From contig NC_133032.1 of assembly GCF_048771995.1 (NCBI RefSeq), positions 15,194,501 through 15,258,500 on the forward strand: a stretch of DNA of 64,000 bases, read 5' to 3'. Position numbers and translations under genes: made by a program. The stretch comes from Taeniopygia guttata. Lineage: Eukaryota; Chordata; Aves; Passeriformes; Estrildidae. The first letter of the stretch is position 1. Every line of letters starts with the position of its first letter. Positions 45,600 to 57,573 of this stretch are shown here, piece after piece. A model generated the notes under the pieces. The model was not told where the DNA came from. It was given only the letters and a program-made list of their open reading frames with translations, and made no database searches.

Positions 45600-46600
45600 T
45601 TTCGATTGCACGTTTGTTTCCTAAGCAGGGAAAAACTCTCGGTTCTTACTGGATTTAGATCTGTAGAAGATAATTTAGAAATATCGGAGTAGCAGAGAAA
45701 GAACATGCCAAAGCTAAAGAGCAGGCAAATATGATATCATAAGCCCTCAGGCTATGTCATAAAAGAAAGGTTACTCAAAACCCTTATATGCTGAAGAGCT
45801 TAGCATTTCCTGTGTTGCCTGTCTGCAGTGGGAGAAGAGCCGCTCTGAGGCAGACGGGGCCGGGCGCAGCTGCCGCGGGCAGCGCTGCCGCCTGCAGGCC
45901 CCGGTCACGGCTGCACTGACCTGCGAATTCCCTCGGTCAGACTGGGAGCACCTGGGAGTGCCTCGGCACAGCCGGCACTGACACACGTGTGAACTCCGCT
46001 GTTTTCAGGATTGTCCCCTTTCTCCCTCCCTTGACAGCACAAATTCGGCCATGGTGTTTCAGACACCATTGTATGGCAGGTAGCCACCATTTTTTAATAA
46101 CTTCATGGCTCCTCTGTTTATGTACTGCCCCTTGGCTGCCAGGACCAGGCACTGCTTGCCATTTTACACAGCACTCTTGTCAGAAAAAGAAGCCTCCTCT
46201 TTTTCTGCATATGGAGACCACTATCTGAAACAGGGCAGTGTGAGGATGCAGTTTGATGCTCAATTTCAAGTATTCATGTATTTATACAGAGTGATGTACT
46301 TTCCCATAATGATTATGTTTGAATTAAATTTCCATAGCTTGTTTAATGATTTGTAACACATAAATACCATCATACATAGAACATTTTATATGTAGGCACA
46401 TTGGCTGTAATTAAGCAAAAGCAATTCTGTTCCAAATGATAACTTTTGTAGTTCTTAACTTTGCTAAATGTTCAGCACGTATTATTCCAAGTATTTAATT
46501 GTAATCCAGATATCCTCATACAGTTGTTGTTTGTTTGTTTTTGCTAGAGCACTTTTTAAAGCAATTATCTAGAAAACAGAGCACATGCAAATAGCTTCTA
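45600..46600 (+). other. BBS5 3' UTR and GC-rich patch
   Basis: Sequence downstream of the BBS5 stop. It includes a compact CpG-dense patch at about 45835-45990 and a candidate poly(A) signal ATTAAA at 46323-46328. Another, AATAAA at 46866-46871, lies further on. Which signal BBS5 uses cannot be decided from sequence alone. Confidence 0.4.
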
Positions 46601-46601
46601 T

Positions 46602-46790
46602 GTGTGAGTCATTAGACCTTTTATGATGTTATGTGTTATAGAGAAATGAGTCATTTATTGTTTAAAGGGAGACACAGCTGTTACGTCTTCTAGTGAGATA
46701 AAACCTCTGTGCTGTTTTCTATAAATGGAAAAAGTCAAATGAGCTGTCCTCTCAGCTGTTGTTTCAGCAGCTGACTGTTAAAGTAACTGT
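46602..46790 (+). promoter_or_regulatory. Candidate muscle control region upstream of KLHL41
   Basis: Within 190 bases there are two AP-1-like TGAGTCA sites (about 46605 and 46647) and three MyoD-type E-boxes CAGCTG (46675-46680, 46753-46758, 46768-46773). There is also a CArG-like or TATA-like CTATAAATGG at about 46720-46729. KLHL41 is a muscle gene, so this density is suggestive. If the TATAAAT acts as a TATA box, a non-coding exon would start near 46755 and splice to the acceptor at about 47465-47466. Confidence 0.4.
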
Positions 46791-47681
46791 GGTCTGAATG
46801 TAATACTGCTGTTTGTAGAAAATCTTTCAAAGTATATAGTTTAATGAAATACCACTTATATTATCAATAAACTTTGATAATATTATATTTTGTTGTAAAT
46901 CTTGCATTCAAATAGTTGTATTTTGATTGTGTTTCCATTACATTCAAAGAACATTTTACCATATGGGTGGAGGCTTCAATTTGAATTGTTTTGGAAAGCA
47001 AAACTTTACCTGAAATAACACATATTTTATGTCTAAACAGTAGTGTTTGGTTTAAAACCAAATGGATATTAAGAAGCAGCCCAAAATTTCAAGGCCTTAA
47101 TATCTGAAGAAATCGTATATGTGATATGGTTATGAATAAAAATAATCTTAGAGCAAGGGCAATCGATAGAAAGTTAAGGATTTTTTTCCTATCCTTATGA
47201 CTGCAGCAATGAGCTGTATTAAGCAACTCTGAAAAAGTGAACAGCAGTTAAAACTGACAACTCGATTAATAATATTTCTATTTCAGAATATTTAGTAACA
47301 TGTATCTGTGCAATCTTGCTCATAGCTGTGTCACTGAGGGTCAGATTCTGCTGTCCTTACTCATGTAAAATTATTTATTACATTGAACATAATCGTACTG
47401 ATTCAATGTGGAGAATGATGGCAAAACCTGACCATAGTGACTAAGAGCAACAGTTGCTTCTTTCAGTCTTTGACAGCTGCAAGAGCAACTCTGTTTTTCC
47501 AAACCGTCCATCCCAAATTCCAACCTGTAACAGTATGTACCTATATTTAGCTAGTGAGATTAAGTTGCAGAGGCTTCAAGCAGGGCAAAAAGCACATTGG
47601 TCTGCCTTTTTTACAGACAAACCTTTGGGCAGACAACAGCTAAAGCTTTCTACTCCCTCCCCTTTCCCAAGTGTTTGCGAA

Positions 47682-50600
47682 ATGGACTCCCAAAGGGAAC
47701 TCTCTGAGGAGCTAAGACTTTACCAATCCACTCTCCTTCAGGATGGCCTCAAGGAACTCCTTGAAGAGAAAAAGTTTGTAGATTGCTCTTTAAAAGCTGG
47801 TGACAGAAGCCTGCCTTGCCACAGATTGATTCTGTCGGCATGTAGCCCTTATTTTCGTGAGTATTTCTTATCTGAGCAAAATGAAGAGAAAAAGAAGGAA
47901 GTAGTTCTAGATAATGTTGACCCCAACATCCTGGATATGATTGTCAAATACCTTTATTCAGCAAGTATTGATCTCAATGATTCTAACGTGCAAGATATTT
48001 TTGCTTTGGCCAGCCGCTTTCAGATCCCTTCTGTATTCACTGTGTGCGTCTCCTACCTTCAGAAGAGGCTGGCTGTTGGTAACTGCCTGGCCATCCTTCG
48101 GTTAGGTGTTCTGCTTGATTGCCCAAGACTTGCATTTTCTGCCCGTGATTTTGTTTCAGATCATTTTGTGCAGATCTGCAAAGAAGAGGACTTCATGCAG
48201 CTTGCCCCTCATGAACTTATCTCAGTTATTTCACCTGACAGTTTAAACGTGGAGAAGGAAGAACTGGTATTTGAAGCAGTAATGAGATGGGTCCGAACAG
48301 ACAAGGAAAACAGAGTAAAGAGCCTGGGGGAAATTTTTGACTGCATACGTTTTCGTCTAATGCCAGAAAAATATTTCAAAGAACAGGTTGAGAAAGATGA
48401 TATAATTAAAAGCAACTCAGATCTTCAGAAAAAAGTTAAGATTATTAAGGATGCTTTTGCTGGAAAACTGCCTGACTCTAGCAAAAGCACAGAAAAGTCA
48501 ACCAAAGGGGAGGTGAATGGTGATGTAGGAGATGAAGATTTATTGCCTGGCTACCTAAATGACCTTCCCAGGCATGGCATGTTCGTCAAAGACCTGATTC
48601 TTCTGGTTAATGACACTGCTGCAGTAGCTTATGATCCTCTTGAAAATGAATGCTACCTAGCAGCCCTTGCAGAACAGATTCCCAGAAATCATTCCAGTAT
48701 AGTCACCAAACAAAATCAGGTCTATATTGTTGGAGGACTCTATGTGGAAGAGGAGAACAAGGATCAGCCTTTCCAGTCATACTTCTTCCAGGTACAAGCT
48801 TTAAAATTGTTGGTATAATAACAGGTGCTTATAAGGGTTACTGAAAAGGGTTCTGAGTATGCGAGTTGTCTAGTGTCTTTGTATGGTGATGGAGAGAAAT
48901 ATCTAGAGAGAGTTATTTTTGTCTCGGAGACACAAATGAAACTGAGGGCCTTGCATCTTCTTTTTCAAGATTAACCCCTGATGAGATCTCAGAATATATT
49001 AAAACAATTAGTATATTCTGTCTAGGCACTGGTTTTCATTAAGGCCCAGATTTTTCATTATACAGATCTCTAAATTTAAGTCTAATAGTATTTTTTTTAA
49101 ATATTTTTTGTGTATTTTTGGTTAACTGATGAAAGTTGGAGTGCTTTAGCTGTTTTAGATCTGATGTCTTTCTTTTTTGCATCTGAAATACTTTCATGAC
49201 AGCGCTAATGTGTGTATTTTAAGTGCAATTTCTGCCATTAAAATTGCAGAAGTCCTTTTTGTTATATCAACATTTGAGAGCCTAAGGACCATATAAATAT
49301 GTAATTTAGAGGCAGAAGGCTTTTTCTCAGCAAACTGTCAGTGTTAGTACACTAAATACCATGTTTCAACTGGGTGTAATTGTGTATCTTTGTAAATCTC
49401 TATAATATAAGGCTGTTTATATAACTCCATGATATATTTCAGTAAAACTAGCAAAAAGGCAGTTTGTCATGCTTATAAACTATATTTATAAACTCATAAA
49501 CTAAGTCTGTTATGTTTTTAGCTAAATGCTTTGGTGTATATTTAAACTATTTTGTGGTGAATTATGTAATATGCTGCTGGCTAAGTCCTCTCTTTACGCA
49601 CACTGGCCTAGAAGAGTTAAAGTGAGTCCTGTTTCAATATGAAATAAGGCACAGTAATAAGCAGTGACAGAATTTTGAAGCCTTCAGATATTAAAAAATG
49701 CAAATATTGTTTATAGGAGTATGGCTCACTCATTCCACACACAATAAGAGACTTAGTTTCAGATATTTGTTACATCTATGAGAGGGAAGTCTTAGTCTGT
49801 AGGGGAGAGACTAACACTGTTCCATTTCCTTATGCAGGTGTAAAACACTAATCACTGAAGTGAAAAACTTGTTACAGAAATACTCTTCCAATAGAAATAA
49901 CACATTGATGTAGTAATGTTATTTAGTCCAGAACCGAATAAGTCTCAGGCTACTAGAAAGGGGCCTCTGAGAAACTAAACCTCAAGAGTGATAATAAAAA
50001 TAGATGAAGTTTTCAAAATTCTACTTTATATGTCGACATCCATTTCCTGAAATCATGTTTGTTTGCTTGTCATCTTTAAGCTTGCTTACTGCTGCTATTC
50101 CCTATAGTTACAATACTTGTCTGCATTACCCATGTGGCTGTTTTGCTCTCCAAAATATTAATGCAGTGCCAAACCAATTTTCACTTGCTGATCTTCTTCC
50201 ACCAATGAAGCATGTATTTGGTAGCTTGCAACCTGGCAGAAAACAAAGCTGCCACTGGCTTGAAAATGCATGACAAGTTGATGCCCTATCAGCAGTAGAT
50301 ATCTCATCTTGAAGATTTATGAAGTAAGCTGTGATCTCTGAGAGGTACATCTTCTCATTACCCCACCCAGATACAGCTACTGGAGAAATCCATGTCCACA
50401 AACTATTTCACTGTTGCAGTAAAACTTTCTGTCCAACAGGGGTGATTTGGGAGATGCATTTAGCATGGAAATCTTGTCTGTGGAACTTACTTCTGGAAGA
50501 AGAATGTTACCAAGCTAAATCCTGAACTATATTTTGACTGAACTTCCTTTTACTTTCCATCAAATGCCTTTACACCCACACAAAATCTTATGTTACCCCC

Positions 50601-53600
50601 CTTCCTATACCAATGTCCAGCAAATCTATATGCAGTAGGTCTGAGAAAATAGTTCTTTTTCAATGTTAGAGGTAATTCAGGTTCAATCACAAGTTCTCAG
50701 ATTAAAACAAAAAATAAGCACCACAGTTCTAGGAAAATCCTGGTTTATTTTGCCACCTGTCCTCCTGCTGCTGTCCTCTGCTTCTCCTTAGGTGTTTTCA
50801 GCATACTGGATATTAATTAATTGAGAGAGCCCTGAGAGTACTACAGTAGAAATGGCACCAATATTATTGCCGAAGGAGCTGCAGTGATTTCCTATTTTGC
50901 TTAAGAACAATGTGGTTTTTGTGTCTTCAGAGATCCCATGAACTTTTGAGGGTATTTGTGATGAAACACACATCTGTTGCCCTAGGGATTGCAAAAGAAA
51001 CATCTGTGCAATTTGCCATGTGATGGCTCCTGATCAGTAAGAACCATGTAAGCTGACTGGCACCTTGCTGTAGCGATGAGCACAACCAGCTAAACATACA
51101 GGTGTGGAACTGCAGGAGTGGCTGCTCCCTGGGCAGGAAGAAGAGCCACTTGTTCTTTCCAACATGATAGGGAGCCGAGAATGACAGACCTTTGTGTAAG
51201 GAAGAAGAGCTTAATAAAGAGGCAAGGAAACAGTGAGGGTGAGCAGACACAAAGAGAGTTGTATGGCATTGACTCTGCTAGATCTTAGCACAATGAAGCA
51301 TGGGTGGGTAGAAGATAGCATTCATTAGCTGCACTGAGGGAAGGGCACGTTGTTCAGGCAAACAGATTTGCTGTTAAGAGACACTGAGTGACAGTACATA
51401 AATTCTGTGGAACAATATTCATTGTGTGGATTTTTTTTCTTTGCCTTTCCTAACCCTTCCTGTTCTGATGCTCTTTCAGCTGGATAGCATTGCTGGTGAG
51501 TGGGTTGCTCTTCCTCCACTGCCGTCAGCCAGGTGTCTCTTCGGGCTGGGAGAGTCAGACAACAAGATCTATGTAATAGCAGGCAAGGACCTTCGCACTG
51601 AGGAGTCGCTAGATTCAGTATTGTGCTATGACCCTGTGTATGTTTCAAATTTCATTATGCCCACTGAGGACATATGGATGGCCCATCGTTAGTTGAAAAA
51701 ACCTAACAGTTATCTTCTTGTTCCAGGGCAATGAAATGGGGTGAGATCAAAAAACTGCCCATCAAAGTATATGGCCATGCAACTATCTCAAACAATGGAT
51801 TGATATATTGTCTTGGTGGGAAAACTGATGATAAGTGAGTCTCTAAGTCTTTTTATGACAATGAATAACATTATCTTCTTGGTCCTTAATAGATAATATG
51901 TCCTCAGATTCAGAAATGGGGCTTCCCATTTCTGCATCTCTGGATTAAGGTTGCTAACAACCATAATGTGTTCCCCTGGCAGAGGGGAACACATTATGGT
52001 GTGTAGGATATATTTTTTTGGTGATAAAGTAAAAGACATATAAACTGTAATCCAACTTGCTATTTTAGTAACCATACTTATTTCCAAGGCAAATTTTACT
52101 AATACTGCAGACAAATTAGTAATACATAGTTATCAGGACCTTCACTGAAAGTATTCTTTCCTTTCAGATAGAAATACCTAGGTGCCCTGGAATTACAGTC
52201 TCAGTTTTTCCAATTTTCTGGCCTGTGAAACCTGTTATACCTTACTGCGTATGACATTTGGTAAATAAAAGTTTTCACTCACACTGAAGATGGAGTGGTA
52301 ATTTTTAAGTGTTTTATAGGGGATATTTAAGATAAAAGTTTATCATAACAGCCAAAACACTATCATAATCTTTCCTTTACATAACCTTTGCTATATATTC
52401 CTCTACAAATCCATTTAAATACAATATGCTGGGAAAGGATGTTGTCTTTCTCCTCAAAAGTACAGTGAAATGGCTGTAATGTAAACCACATTTGACTTAG
52501 TCCTATGGATATGAGTACTGCTTTGTAGATATGGCAAGGACTGTCAGATTAGATACAAGAAAAGGATTCTCCAGGAGAGGGAAGAGGTGGTATAGATAAA
52601 CCCATACAGTCTACCTCAATTAGATCTACTTGGAGCAAGTCAAAAGTTCATTAGAAATGATCACCAGTTTTCTTTTTGCTCCCCAGGAAATGCACTAATA
52701 GATTATTTGTGTACAATCCCAAGAAAGGAGACTGGAGAGATCTGGCTCCAATGAAAGTGCCTCGTTCGATGTTTGGAACAGCCATCCATAAGGGCAAGAT
52801 TGTCATTGCAGGTGGTGTCACTGAGGAAGGCCTTACTGCATCTGTTGAAGCTTTTGATCTGACCACCAATAAGTGAGTGCAATATTCAACCTATTTTAAT
52901 CAAGTGTTTTATCATCTAGGCTTTTAGGAGCCCTGAGGTAATAGTCACAAAGCTGTTCAGGTACCTTTACTGCCACTGACATATTTGGTCTGGAGTCACA
53001 TCTTCAGCAGAAACAGCAGCGGTTTACAGAGCAGGTCTCTAGACGTTTTTCCTGCACCCACACACACTCCAATTATTACGTTTATGCCATCTGAAATAAA
53101 TATACATTTTGGAGACTGTAGGGAGAAATGAGAATAACTGAAGAACAATATATCTGTATGAAGCATATGAACAATGAACAATCAGGGAATCTGTAAGTTG
53201 TCCCTAAGAAGAGATAACAGTGTAATTGTGTCCCTTATGAGTTGCAGAAGTCCCTGATGGGATGGAGACACTGGAACTAACAGCTGATAAATCTCAGAAT
53301 TTTTTCCTTTTACTAAACCACGGTCTTGGTACCTGAATTTGTTGCCCAGAGAAGTATTTTAGTGCATTCAGTTTACAATATTTCTTGTGTATTTAACTTG
53401 ACTTTTTATTTTGATTCTTAGATGGGAGATAATGCCTGAATTTCCCCAAGAGAGAAGTTCCATTAGTTTAGTCACTTTAAGCGGAGCTTTGTATGCTATT
53501 GGAGGCTTTGCAATGATTCAGCTTGAATCTAAAGAATTTGCACCTAGTGAAGTCACTGACATATGGAAGTAAGTTTAATTTTATTCACTCTTTCCTGGTC

Positions 53601-54507
53601 AAAAGTCTTATCTAAAATTGAGGTTTGTAGACACTGGAGGCTAAGACTATTTTTCTGTTTAATTCTGAAAATGATCCATAGCACAGGCTGTAAAGCATTT
53701 GTTGACAGATAAAACAGTTTGTCAGAAAGTAGCAAATAAACACGAGACTTGGATCTAATGACTACTTCCACCTACTAATTATTTGACCAGTCCAAGTCAT
53801 GATCTTCAGCTTCTTTAGAAGAGTAAATTGCCATCTCTTGGCAGGTTTAGCCTGGCCAATAAAAGCATTCTTTTGTAACACTGTGATGCAGAAAAGCATG
53901 CATATATATAGACCTGTACATAATGATGTGTTGATTGTCAAATGAGTAACTGTTCCAAGAGAATCAGAAGTCCCTATCTTCTAGGGGTTTTTTGAGCTAA
54001 TCACAGTAACAGTGATGATACATCATATCTCTGCTGCGATTCTTAGTTGCTTATGTAAATTCAGAAATTTTAGTTGGCAGTAGGAAGGAAACCCCCCAAC
54101 TTTATATAAATGCAAGAATCTGAAGAAATTCAGAAGGGATGCTTAAGGAGGAAGCTTTTTTAAAGCATGACACAGGTCTGCAACAAGCTTAAGGGACCAG
54201 GAAAAGAATAGCTTGTGTGAAAGAATATCTTTCTGTTCTGGAGTAGAAGACAAAAGCAGCTTTTTGTGGCACCCTTCAGCACATGGTTGCTACAAGCCTT
54301 TGCAACAGGTGGACTAACCTCCTTTTCATGTATGCGTACTGAAGCATCAAACTCAAATTTAAAGAAGCTATTTTCTAACTTTTTTTTAAATGCAGATACG
54401 ATGATGAAAAGAAAGAATGGGTTGGCATACTGAAAGAGATCCGATATGCTACTGGAGCCTCCTGCCTGGCCACACGCTTAAACCTCTTCAAGTTATCAAA
54501 ACTGTAA
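47682..54507 (+). CDS. KLHL41: Kelch-like protein 41 (sarcosin), CUL3 adaptor of striated muscle
   Basis: Complete 606-residue protein, the same length as human KLHL41 and highly similar end to end (MDSQREL to LFKLSKL). Order: BTB domain about 30-135, which dimerises and binds CUL3; BACK domain about 140-245; a linker; then kelch repeats about 345-600 forming a propeller. It acts around sarcomeres and the sarcoplasmic reticulum, stabilises nebulin, and is mutated in human nemaline myopathy. Six exons, all GT-AG: 47682-48791, 51480-51637, 51727-51834, 52687-52872, 53422-53568, 54396-54507; the later introns share phase 2. Start chosen because it matches the known N-terminus and has G at -3 and +4. 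The reading frame stays open upstream, with another in-frame ATG at 47535. Confidence 0.97.
48792..51479 (+). other. KLHL41 intron 1, nothing recognised
   Basis: A 2.7-kb intron, the longest in the gene. No exon, RNA gene or named repeat was recognised. Open frames in 50004-51250 on either strand lack similarity to any protein I know. Confidence 0.5.
51911..52000. repeat. Pair of perfect hairpins in KLHL41 intron 3
   Basis: The first has arms CAGAAATGGG and CCCATTTCTG around GCTT (51911-51934). The second has 18-base arms ACCATAATGTGTTCCCCT and AGGGGAACACATTATGGT around GGCAG (51960-52000). Both stems are perfect. The second can be extended by three pairs past a one-base bulge. Confidence 0.95.
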
Positions 54508-55944
54508 ACAAAATGCTGGAAGATATGATATGGTGAGGGAGTTTTGATAGGCTCTTCTGGTTTTGTTGCATGAAAATGTCCCCAAATTGTACAGTTTTAT
54601 AGCATCATACTAGTCATACTGGGAACCGTTAAATAGTTAATTTGTCTATCCACTTCTTAAGATACTTTCTAGCTAACCAGCAACCACTGAAGCCAGTATT
54701 TAAATTTCTAAAGGGTTATAATTAATGTTGATTAGATTAAGATTTTGGCAAGAACTCAATTTTCCATTCTGTGAAATTGCAAACAACACTAGTTAGCTTT
54801 CCTTGCACCCCATACAATCCAGGTATTGGTGGCTTGTCCTCTAAACAATGTGCATGAATTAATTAAGTTAAATACAACTAATAGGTAGCTCATTCTATTC
54901 TAACTTACTGTTTGTATGGCCAGGTTTCCCCTTTTAGTAATGTATGTAAATCCTTCACTCTTCAGCAATATCTTGGAAATATTCTCATCACAGACCTCAA
55001 AAAATAATTTAGCTTGGAATTTAAATGAACGTTTTAAACAAAAGTGGCTTAATAATACATGGCCTACTAAATGCCAGTCTCAGCCAAAGCTATACTAGTA
55101 AACAGAGGAGAGGGTAGAGAGAGAAATTAATCAAGTTAGTAGCTCTACTATTTTACCTACTATGTTTAGACTTCTGATAACAAGGATTTTCCACTTTTTT
55201 AATGCTTTTATATTTATTTCCAAAGCAAATATTTTATGGAAGTTTTTCTTAGAGATCTGAGGCCGATAACAAGCATTCATGAAAAAGTCCTAAAAGAACT
55301 ATCCTTAGCAAATATCTGTGACAGAGAGGACTTTTTCATTTACTATAGAGTTGATGCATTTTGACATTGAAACTTTTAACAATTAAACTTTGTTTTTAAA
55401 ACTATAGAAGTATCACTTGATGGCGTCTTTTCTTAGTGATTAGCTCATCATCACTATCATATTGACAGATCTCTTAGTACAGCCTTTGCACAAAATAGAG
55501 CACTCAATTTCCTTCAGAGCTTGCTTACCATTTCTTTGTCGAGTATCTTTTCAAAGAATTTCTCCATTGCATAAAGAGGGTGTCATCAATCTAAAGAATT
55601 TCATAAATTTCAATCTAAACTGGAAAAGAAGGCCACCATACCTGCTTGAATAGCAATGTCAACTATCAAATGACCTCTTGCATTGCTCTCCTTTGAGACA
55701 GAAGTAAACATATGCAGAGGCACAGCCATCATAGTTCATTTCAGTATGTTACTGCCCAGTAGTACTTAATCTGTGGGGCATTTTTCCTTTAGTACCCAAA
55801 TCTGCAGCTGTGCTTACCATCTATCATCTATTTTTATTGGCTCCAGTTAGATCACTGGTTTACACCACTCATCTGCTCTAACACTTGCTGATTTAAAATA
55901 GAAAAATAAGTGCAAAGAATTAAGAACAACACATTTTACTGAAT

Positions 55945-55982
<38 letters not shown>

Positions 55983-57573
55983 TTTCTTCAATGCCCTTTC
56001 TGGATCACTCATAACAAGTTTTAATCCTCTTCCCATTGTGCATACTCATAACTTTATCCATACATAATTTGAAGTAAACTGGCTTGGTACAGTGACTGCT
56101 AGAACCCTGAAAAGCAGGGTTCAGCTCAAACACAATCATCCTGACTGATAACTTCAGCCACTGCCACCTTTCTTACACTCTGAGGCTGTTACTTGAAGGC
56201 TGTCAGAAGCAGAGTCATGTGAGACCTCTCTGACAGGTAGTCCACCTGAAATACTAACCTACATTTATGATTGTCGTCTCCATTTTACACAAAATATAAT
56301 GCACACAGAATCTTTCTATGTGCTGTGCCTTCAATGACCTTTCCTCAAAGCAGTCATTACATCTTGGAGCCCTTGTCCATTTGATAACCGTAAGTGTCTA
56401 GACTACCATCTAGACTACTAGTTTTGTCAGTCATCCCACAAACATGAAGGCTGTCTCAGGAGGAAAGTACCTTGCAGCTTAGATCAGTTCTGTTGTGTTT
56501 TCTTGACTTTCCATTCCTGTCCTGATTTGCATTCAGTTAATAAAACATTTTTCTTCTACTACTGAGTAGTAAAAAAAGAGGTGACAGCCAGGTGCATAAT
56601 GGCCAATTCAGATATACAGTCACTTATCTCTGCAAGTTTCAGGTGCAGTGGTAAAAGAATGTGTCCTACTAAATAAGCAAGAAAACATATCCTCATTGCA
56701 CATGTGAGAAAACCTGCACAGCTGTCAGTCACCCTCTGGTGATAGCAGCTCTAGGTACAACGTGGCTGCCTCTGGAAATGGGATCATTAGTCAAGCATGA
56801 TGCCCCTGCAGTTATTGCTCTACAATGAACATTCTCCTGGCTATTCCACTTCCTCCTCCTACATCTCGATGTCTTATACCTTCTGCACAGACCCTGGCTG
56901 GATTTTCCTGTATGTGAAGGTGTTCCAGGGGTCTCAGTCATTCTTCTGCACACACCAGATTGCAGGGTAGGAGAAGCAGCTGGAGGTTCCTCACCACACA
57001 ACACTCTCCCCCAGCACAGTCCCCCACAGTACCTCTGTTCTGAGAATGGAAACTGAATGGCTCTAAAAGCAGCCTTATTCTTAGAAAAATCTGCATTTCA
57101 GTTTCTTGGTTTCAGAGTACAGATACCGTTTGATTCCTAACTGCTCACTCTGTCACATGCTGGAGGACAGACATAGTTTCCAGAAGATTGCTGACTCCTC
57201 CACTCTCCTAGTCAATAGTATTTCCAACTTTTTCCATGGAGTTTTATGTTTGGCTAACCCTCTGTGCTATCTATTTAGGAAATAATAATGTAATTTGATT
57301 GCAAAACTGCCAGGTTCATATGCTTGTAATAGCTTCCAGATAATGAGAAATTTTAAGCATCCTTATCATATCTTCACAGCCCACTGTGACCTGCCTTTTG
57401 CAATCCCTTAACGAAATGAGGATTACATCTCTTTACATCTGATGACCTTAGAATGCCTTGACCCAGCTGATACAGATAAAGAGATTTTTGAAACTTAAGT
57501 ATTCCAGGATTATGAGACATTTGATGGTACATAAACTGTTTTTATAAAAGTACTTTAGGCTGTGTGTCTGATA
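54508..57573. other. Convergent interval between KLHL41 and FASTKD1
   Basis: Holds the KLHL41 3' UTR on the + strand, with a candidate ATTAAA poly(A) signal at 55382-55387, and the FASTKD1 3' UTR on the - strand. A run of 31 T lies at 55949-55979. I see no gene here. A small open frame on the - strand at 56729-57004 has no similarity I recognise. Confidence 0.55.
55949..55979. repeat. T31 homopolymer
   Basis: An uninterrupted run of 31 T. No element or target duplication is recognisable beside it, so it is listed as a simple repeat. Confidence 0.95.

Noticed and set aside
47135-47146. MEF2-like site AATAAAAATAA upstream of KLHL41
   Set aside because: It misses the consensus at one key end base and AT-rich DNA yields such strings often.
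55949-55979. Poly(A) tail of a processed retrogene on the - strand
   Set aside because: No coding remnant or flanking duplication accompanies the T31 run.
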